NCBI RefSeq assembly: GCF_036017915.1
Contig: NZ_CP107929.1
Span: 3,724,001-3,788,000 of the forward strand
Length of the DNA: 64,000 bases
Direction: 5' to 3'
From: Micromonospora sp. NBC_00421
GTDB taxonomy: Bacteria > Actinomycetota > Actinomycetes > Mycobacteriales > Micromonosporaceae
Notes under the pieces: model-generated
What the model saw: only the letters and a program-made list of their open reading frames with translations
Told to the model about the DNA's origin: nothing
Database searches by the model: none
Shown here: positions 59,482-64,000 of the stretch, in pieces
How the letters are laid out: every line of letters starts with the position of its first letter
Numbering within the stretch: position 1 is the first letter of the stretch
Translations under genes and position numbers: made by a program

Positions 59482-61155
59482 ATGTCCAGACGTAGAGTCG
59501 CCCTGCTGTTCCCGGTACTGCTGGCGGCGAGCCTCGGCACCGCGGTCGTCACCGGCGCGGCGGTGCTCAGCAACGCCCCGCCCGCGCAGGCGCTGGAGAA
59601 CGGCCTGGCCCGGACCCCGCAGATGGGCTGGAACGACTGGAACTCGTTCGGCTGCAACGTCAACGAGACGCTGATCCGGCAGACCGCCGACACGCTGGTC
59701 TCCAGCGGCATGGCGGCGGCCGGGTACGAGTACGTCAACATCGACGACTGCTGGTCGACCAAGCAGCGCAACGCCAGCGGTGACCTGGTCGCCGACCCGG
59801 CGAAGTTCCCCAGCGGCATGAAGGCGCTCGCCGACTACGTGCACGGCAAGGGCCTCAAGCTGGGCATCTACTCGTCGGCCGGGACGACCACCTGCGCCGG
59901 CTACCCGGCCAGCATCAACTACGAGCAGCGCGACGCCAACCTCTGGGCGTCCTGGGGCATCGACTACCTCAAGTACGACAACTGCGGCGACCACCTCGGT
60001 CGCAGCGGGCAGCAGCGCTACACCGCGATGCGGGACGCGCTGGCGGCCACCGGCCGCAACATCCTCTACAGCCTGTGCAACTGGGGTCAGGACAGCGTCT
60101 GGACCTGGGGCGCGTCGGTGGGCAACTCCTGGCGCAACACCGGTGACATCGGTGGCAACTGGAACTCCATCATGGGCATCCTCGACCAGCAGGTCGGCAA
60201 GGATTCGTACGCCCGGCCGGGCGCGTGGAACGACCCGGACATGCTGGAGGTCGGCAACGGCCCCACCGAGACCGAGTCGCGGGCACACTTCAGCCTCTGG
60301 GCGCTGTTGAACGCCCCGCTGCTGGCCGGCAACGACCTGCGCACCATGTCGGCGGCCACCCGGACGATCCTGACCAACACCGACGTCATCGCGGTCAACC
60401 AGGACTGGGGCGGCCGGCAGGGTTACAAGATCAGCGACTCCGGCGACCTGGAGGTCTGGCGCAAGCCGATGTCCACCGGCGCGGTGGCCACCGTGCTGCT
60501 CAACCGGAGCGGCGGCACGGCCACGGTCTCCACCACGGCCAGTGCGCTCGGCCTCGGCAGCGCGTCGTCCTACGCGGTGCGCGACCTGTGGGCGCACAGC
60601 AACTCGACGTCGACCGGCACGATCAGCGCCTCGGTGCCGGCGCACGGCGCGGCCATGTTCCTGGTGACCGGCGGCGGCACTCCCCCGCCCACCACCGCGC
60701 CCCCGACCACCGCCCCGCCGACCACCGCGCCCCCGACCACCCCGCCGCCGACCACTCCCCCTCCGGGCACCACGACGGCCGTCCGCAACGTCGCCGCCGG
60801 CCGCTGCCTGGACGTCAACGGCGCGACCCAGACCAACGGGGCCACGGCCATCATCTGGGACTGCCACGGCCAGACCAACCAGTCGTGGACGTCGACAGGC
60901 AGCCAGGAGCTGCGGGTCTACGGCACGAAGTGTCTGGACGTGAACAACGCCGGCACCGCCAACGGCACCTCGGTGATCATCTGGGACTGCAACGGCCAGC
61001 AGAACCAGAAGTGGCGCTTCAACACCGACGGCACGATCACGGCGGTCGGCTCGGGGCGCTGCCTGGACCTGGTGTCCAACGGCACGGCGAACGGCACCCG
61101 TACCCAGATCTGGGACTGCAACGGCGCCGCCGGCCAGCGGTGGAGCCGCAGCTGA
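59482..61155 (+). CDS. Secreted GH27 alpha-galactosidase with C-terminal CBM13
   Basis: 557 residues from ATG 59482 with GAGGAG upstream. Sec signal peptide (VALLFPVLLAASLGTAVVTGAAVLSNAPPAQA). GH27 barrel (about 40-320): PQMGWNDWNSFGCNVNE, NIDDCW, nucleophile D166 in DYLKYDNC, acid/base region RPGAWNDPDMLEVGNG. A beta-sandwich region follows, then a Thr/Pro linker (TAPPTTAPPTTAPPTTPPP) and a ricin-type trefoil (about 430-557) with IIWDCHGQTNQSW and two related QxW repeats. Releases galactose from galactomannan or galacto-oligosaccharides outside the cell. Same domain partner as the GH16 enzyme at 12919. Confidence 0.96.
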   Translation: MSRRRVALLFPVLLAASLGTAVVTGAAVLSNAPPAQALENGLARTPQMGWNDWNSFGCNVNETLIRQTADTLVSSGMAAAGYEYVNIDDCWSTKQRNASGDLVADPAKFPSGMKALADYVHGKGLKLGIYSSAGTTTCAGYPASINYEQRDANLWASWGIDYLKYDNCGDHLGRSGQQRYTAMRDALAATGRNILYSLCNWGQDSVWTWGASVGNSWRNTGDIGGNWNSIMGILDQQVGKDSYARPGAWNDPDMLEVGNGPTETESRAHFSLWALLNAPLLAGNDLRTMSAATRTILTNTDVIAVNQDWGGRQGYKISDSGDLEVWRKPMSTGAVATVLLNRSGGTATVSTTASALGLGSASSYAVRDLWAHSNSTSTGTISASVPAHGAAMFLVTGGGTPPPTTAPPTTAPPTTAPPTTPPPTTPPPGTTTAVRNVAAGRCLDVNGATQTNGATAIIWDCHGQTNQSWTSTGSQELRVYGTKCLDVNNAGTANGTSVIIWDCNGQQNQKWRFNTDGTITAVGSGRCLDLVSNGTANGTRTQIWDCNGAAGQRWSRS

Positions 61156-61187
61156 ACCGTCGGCCCCGGTAGCCGGGGCACCGTGAG

Positions 61188-61233
61188 ACCGGTTACCCGA
61201 TCGCCGCTTGCCGGCGGTCGGGTAACCGGTTTT
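61188..61233 (+). terminator. Intrinsic terminator of the alpha-galactosidase gene
   Basis: ACCGGTTACCCGA (61188-61200) and TCGGGTAACCGGT (61218-61230) form a perfect 13 bp stem followed by TTTT. It can also serve the convergent lipoprotein gene, whose stop lies at 61237. Confidence 0.9.
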
Positions 61234-61236
61234 CGG

Positions 61237-61632
61237 CTACCTGTCGAACTTCCACGGCTGCGGGCCGAACAGGTCGGTGCACGCCGAGAGCAACTGACGC
61301 TGCGCCTCGGCCACCCGGGCGTTGGTAGGCCCCGGGTCGACCTTCGGATCGTCCTCGACGAAGAGGTCCCCGGCCTCCTTACCGACCACGGCCAGTCGCC
61401 GACCGGCCTGCTGGATGCCCGGGTCGGTCGACAGGACGGCCCGCGAGGCGGGACCGGTGGCCGCGCTGAAGCTCAGGTCGTTCTCCTCGATCGCCCGGGC
61501 CACCGACAGGCACGCGCCGGCGGCGAACCGGTCCGAGGGCTCGGTCGGGCTGGCGGCTGCGGGGGCGGCCGGTTCGGTGGGCGCGCAACCGGCGACGAGG
61601 AGCAGGGACACGGTGGCGACGATGCGAATCAC
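61237..61632 (-). CDS. Putative lipoprotein
   Basis: 131 residues from GTG 61632, chosen because the lipoprotein signal peptide then starts correctly (IRIVATVSLLLVAGC, lipobox LVAG-C). The mature part starts APTEPAAPAAASPTEPSD, a flexible Pro/Ala/Ser tether, followed by a helical domain (FAAGACLSVARAIEENDLSF, GIQQAGRRLAVVGKEAGDLF, ARVAEAQRQLLSACTDLFG) with two Cys that could pair. Function unknown. Membrane-anchored on the outer face. Confidence 0.85.
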   Translation of the reverse strand: MIRIVATVSLLLVAGCAPTEPAAPAAASPTEPSDRFAAGACLSVARAIEENDLSFSAATGPASRAVLSTDPGIQQAGRRLAVVGKEAGDLFVEDDPKVDPGPTNARVAEAQRQLLSACTDLFGPQPWKFDR

Positions 61633-61871
61633 GCCTGGAGCGTAGTGGCTGCCGCCGCCCCGCGAGGCCCTGCGGCAACAGGTGCCCACAATGCGACGGC
61701 CATTGCATGGGAATTGCGCGGTGATGGCTGTTGTCACACCTTTCTTGTAGGGTCGAAAACGCGTTCCGATGGAATGGCATCCCACGTCCCGACAATTCCC
61801 CGGGTGCCATTTCGATGTCTCACCGACACCGAGAAGCATGTAACAAAATGCAACGTGGACAGGAGTGGCGG

Positions 61872-62243
61872 ATGGCCGAGGACATGGGCTCGACAGTCCC
61901 CCGACGGCAGCTCGGGCGGGCGCTGCGCGACCTGCGCACCGAGGCGTGCATGACGCTCGACGGTGTGGCCGAGGCGCTGCACTGCAGCCGGCAGAAGATG
62001 TGGCGCATCGAGGCGGGCCCCGGTCCGGTGCGCCCCATCGACGCCCGGTTCATGTGCGAGCTGTACGGGGCAACCCGTGAGCCCTCACCTTCAGCCCCAC
62101 CGCCTGGACCACCTTCGTCCGGTCCACCAAGCCGACGCACTGAGCGGCACACCAGACGGGAGGGCAGCCGGCACCCTCGCCGGCTGCACTCCCAGGCACA
62201 CCCGTGGCCTAGCGATCTCCGCTCTCCCGGTCCGCCTCGGTGA
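61872..62243 (+). CDS. XRE-family HTH regulator, truncated
   Basis: 123 residues, ATG start with AGGAG 6 bp upstream. The N-terminal 70 residues are a normal XRE domain (RRQLGRALRDLRTEACMTLD, GVAEALHCSRQKMWRIEAGP, FMCELYGAT). In the full-length family (about 280 residues) a DUF5753 ligand-type domain follows; here the frame switches to an Arg/Pro-rich tail (REPSPSAPPPGPPSSGPPSR) without homology and overlaps the convergent epimerase gene. I read it as a C-terminally deleted copy, probably a pseudogene though the DNA-binding half could still be made. Confidence 0.65.
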   Translation: MAEDMGSTVPRRQLGRALRDLRTEACMTLDGVAEALHCSRQKMWRIEAGPGPVRPIDARFMCELYGATREPSPSAPPPGPPSSGPPSRRTERHTRREGSRHPRRLHSQAHPWPSDLRSPGPPR

Positions 62244-63093
62244 TGAACAGTTCGGTGAGCAGGAGGTCGGCGAGGTGGGTGGGGTGGAGGCCCGCTTCCC
62301 GGCCCGTGCGGTCGTGCCGCATGCCAACGCCTCGCAGCGCGACCCGTACGACGCCGGTGGGCAGCCGACGGACCCGGCGGGGGCGGCCGACCTCCTCGGC
62401 GATCCGGGTGATCATCTCTGCCCAGCTCAGGTTCTCGTCGGCGACCGGGATGTCCCCGCCGCGTGCCTGTGCGAGCGCGTCGGCCGCGATCTCGGCCACG
62501 CTGCGCGCCGCGACGGTGGCGGTCCCCCCGTCGGGGGCCACCAGCGGTCCCCGCGACCGCGCCCACCGGTAGAGCGGACCGGCCCAGTTGGGGAGCGGGT
62601 CACCGGCCCCGCCGAAGACGAACGGCAACTCCAGCACGGCGACCGGCAGCTCCGGGCCGGCGGCCAGCCGTCCCTGCCGGGCCTGCTCCCGACGGCATCC
62701 GATGTACGGGTGCCGCTCCGCGAGCCGCCACTGTGGATGTAGCCGGTCGAAGTAGGTGTAGTAGGAGCCCAACACGACCGCACGGCTGAGCCCTTCGTCG
62801 CGGGCGGCGGTGAGCAGGCGTACCACCGGGTCGACCAGCTCGCGGTGCAGGACCGGCCGGATCGGCTTGGGCAGCACCCGCTGTTCGTCGGCGCGGGTGG
62901 CGACGACGACCCCGTCCTGGCCGGCGAGCAGCGGCCGGAGGTCGTCGGTCGAGGCGGACCCGAGATCGAGCAGGTGATCGACGCCCGGGCGGGCGGTACG
63001 GGCCACCGTGGTCACGGTGTGGCCCCTGTCGCGCAGCACGTCGACGACATGGGTGCCGATCAGGCCACTGCCACCCAGCACAAGAATTTTCAC
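62209..63093 (-). CDS. NAD-dependent epimerase/dehydratase-like atypical SDR
   Basis: 294 residues, GTG 63093. The Rossmann motif KILVLGGSGLIGTHVVDVL (GxxGxxG) opens the protein; VVATRADEQRVLPKPIRPVL, RAVVLGSYYTYFDRLHP (Tyr-containing catalytic region), ELPFVFGGAGDPLPNWAGPL and AARSVAEIAADAL follow, as in extended SDRs. The usual YxxxK pair is not obvious, so activity and substrate are open. Its 3' end overlaps the tail of the truncated XRE frame by 35 bp. Weak ribosome binding site (GATGAG). Confidence 0.85.
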   Translation of the reverse strand: MKILVLGGSGLIGTHVVDVLRDRGHTVTTVARTARPGVDHLLDLGSASTDDLRPLLAGQDGVVVATRADEQRVLPKPIRPVLHRELVDPVVRLLTAARDEGLSRAVVLGSYYTYFDRLHPQWRLAERHPYIGCRREQARQGRLAAGPELPVAVLELPFVFGGAGDPLPNWAGPLYRWARSRGPLVAPDGGTATVAARSVAEIAADALAQARGGDIPVADENLSWAEMITRIAEEVGRPRRVRRLPTGVVRVALRGVGMRHDRTGREAGLHPTHLADLLLTELFITEADRESGDR

Positions 63094-63263
63094 GTCTCAT
63101 CGTCCACACCGCACCCGGCGGATTGTCAAGCCATGCTCTCCCGGCACCGCCCCGGCAACCCCCTCGCCGCCGGGGCCGGGCCGAACCCGCGCGGCCGTCA
63201 GGTGCCGGCGTCGTACGGCACGTACCGGTCATGCCGGTACGACGCACACCGGACCCACCGTCG

Positions 63264-63502
63264 CTATCGCGTGGGCCGGGTCGCCAGCTCGGCGAGGAAC
63301 CGCTCGGCCCGGCGGGTGCGCAGGAACGCCGCCCGCATCGACCTGGTCGAGCGCGGTCGCGGCGGCACCGGTCTCCCCGCCGGCGATCAGCAGCTCGCCG
63401 AGCAGACCGTGCCAGGCGGCGACGTCCGAACGGGGCGGGTCGAGCAGGTGGGTGACGATGAGCTGCCGCGCCTGCTCCGCGTTGCCGATCGGGTCCTGGC
63501 GC
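63264..63502 (-). pseudogene. Frameshifted C-terminal remnant of a helical protein
   Basis: On the minus strand one frame reads QDPIGNAEQARQLIVTHLLD, then RSDVAAWHGLLGELLIAGGE, TGAAATALDQV; continuing sense needs a one-base shift, after which MRAAFLRTRRAERFLAELAT and a stop (63264) follow. Codon bias fits coding DNA, and the helical repeats resemble the end of a TPR-type protein. No start or upstream domain is present. The remaining bases of 63094-63789 show no other gene I can support. Confidence 0.35.
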
Positions 63503-63789
63503 TATTGGCAACGGCGCTGGCTCCGGTTTCCCTACAGCAGGCCCCCATTCACGCGTACGACCTGCTCGGTCAGGATTACTCGCTACTGCCGGGCTGCTCC
63601 TCGCGGTCCTGGCACGAATTCGCCTCACGCTACCGGCGACGTCGCCGGCCTCACCATGGGCCGCTCGTCCTTGATCTCGGAGCCTGAGTGGACGCCCCGG
63701 TCGGGCTCACATCGCCAGCAGACCCGGTACAGCCCGGCGACGGGAGGCCTCCGCCTATGTGCCCGACTGGCACTGCTGCCGAGGAATCC

Positions 63790-63984
63790 CTAACCGAGAC
63801 TCAGATCGTGCTGCTCCAGAGCGCTCTGAATGATCCCGAGTGCCTTCGGTCCCACCCCGTGCAGTACGGCCAGTTCTGCGCGCGGCACACCCGCGAGGTC
63901 GCGCAACGTCGGGTAGCCGGCTTCGGTCAGCGCACGCGTCGCCGGCGCACCGATCTTCGGCAGGATGTCGAGGGCGACGCTCAC
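63790..63984 (-). CDS. Small helix-hairpin-helix DNA-binding protein
   Basis: 64 residues, GTG start. LPKIGAPATRALTEAGYPTL, RDLAGVPRAELAVLHGVGPKALGIIQSALE is a double helix-hairpin-helix like the RNA polymerase alpha C-terminal domain and the HhH pair of DNA-repair proteins (GVGPKAL as the nucleic-acid-binding loop). The whole protein is this one domain. Probably binds DNA non-specifically; the role is unknown. Confidence 0.85.
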   Translation of the reverse strand: MSVALDILPKIGAPATRALTEAGYPTLRDLAGVPRAELAVLHGVGPKALGIIQSALEQHDLSLG

Positions 63985-64000
63985 GTCGCTGACCCTACGC

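Noticed and set aside
63008..63793. Plus-strand frames in the right-end gap
   Set aside because: Arg/Ser/Pro-rich translations with no motif; codon bias favours the minus-strand remnant over part of this stretch.

Overview
The window is very GC-rich with strong third-position GC bias, GTG and TTG starts are common, and genes are often coupled by ATGA or GTGA overlaps. Together with modular type I PKS, large P450 and glycosyltransferase sets, ricin-type (CBM13) secreted glycosidases and XRE and TetR regulators, this points to an actinomycete, most likely Micromonosporaceae (inference; no rRNA or tRNA gene is visible).

Layout. (1) 1-11501, minus strand: two type I PKS genes. The upstream protein is KS-AT-DH-KR-ACP; the downstream one is KS-AT-KR-ACP followed by a second KS and AT that run off the left edge. 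Complete ATs carry malonyl-type motifs. (2) 11861-26353: mostly non-cluster genes. These are a secreted beta-propeller protein, a GH16 beta-glucanase with a LacI-type operator, a small conserved protein, a NYN-LOTUS protein flanked by a 26-copy GGGT microsatellite, an SRPBCC protein, a two-gene cassette coding a three-repeat peptide and a JmjC-type hydroxylase, a YoaK-type membrane protein, a TetR/NmrA divergent pair with a clear operator, and a 1821-residue single-chain biotin-dependent carboxylase. (3) 27029-54912: a dense specialised-metabolism region. It holds an adenylate-forming enzyme, a DrrAB-like ABC exporter, two GT1 glycosyltransferases, KAS III-like and half-ketosynthase proteins, a five-gene translationally coupled terpenoid operon (polyprenyl diphosphate synthase, UbiA, class II cyclase-like protein, FAD monooxygenase, aminotransferase), an O-methyltransferase, a TauD-type dioxygenase, an IS110-family element, three P450s, a stand-alone condensation-domain protein, an Sfp-type PPTase, two acyl carrier proteins, a KAS II and a GT2 protein. 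(4) 55204-63984: general genes, including DUF1801, a clade 2 catalase, GH27 alpha-galactosidase-CBM13, a lipoprotein, a truncated XRE regulator, an NAD-dependent epimerase-like protein, a small pseudogene remnant and a helix-hairpin-helix protein.

How the parts may work together. The terpenoid operon would make a C20 or longer isoprenyl diphosphate, oxidise it and cyclise it or attach it to an acceptor. The P450s, dioxygenase, methyltransferase and glycosyltransferases would decorate the product and the ABC pair would export it. The ACP/KAS/condensation/PPTase group at 47.8-53.5 kb looks like a separate acyl-loading and transfer unit. Whether these and the PKS at the left edge make one product or several cannot be decided here.

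The strongest candidate for an undescribed system is at 16852-18140: a 92-residue peptide with three near-identical 27-29 residue repeats, each with one Cys, overlapping by ATGA a JmjC/cupin Fe(II)/2-oxoglutarate dioxygenase with an intact HxD...H triad. That arrangement is what a multi-core RiPP precursor and its hydroxylase would look like.
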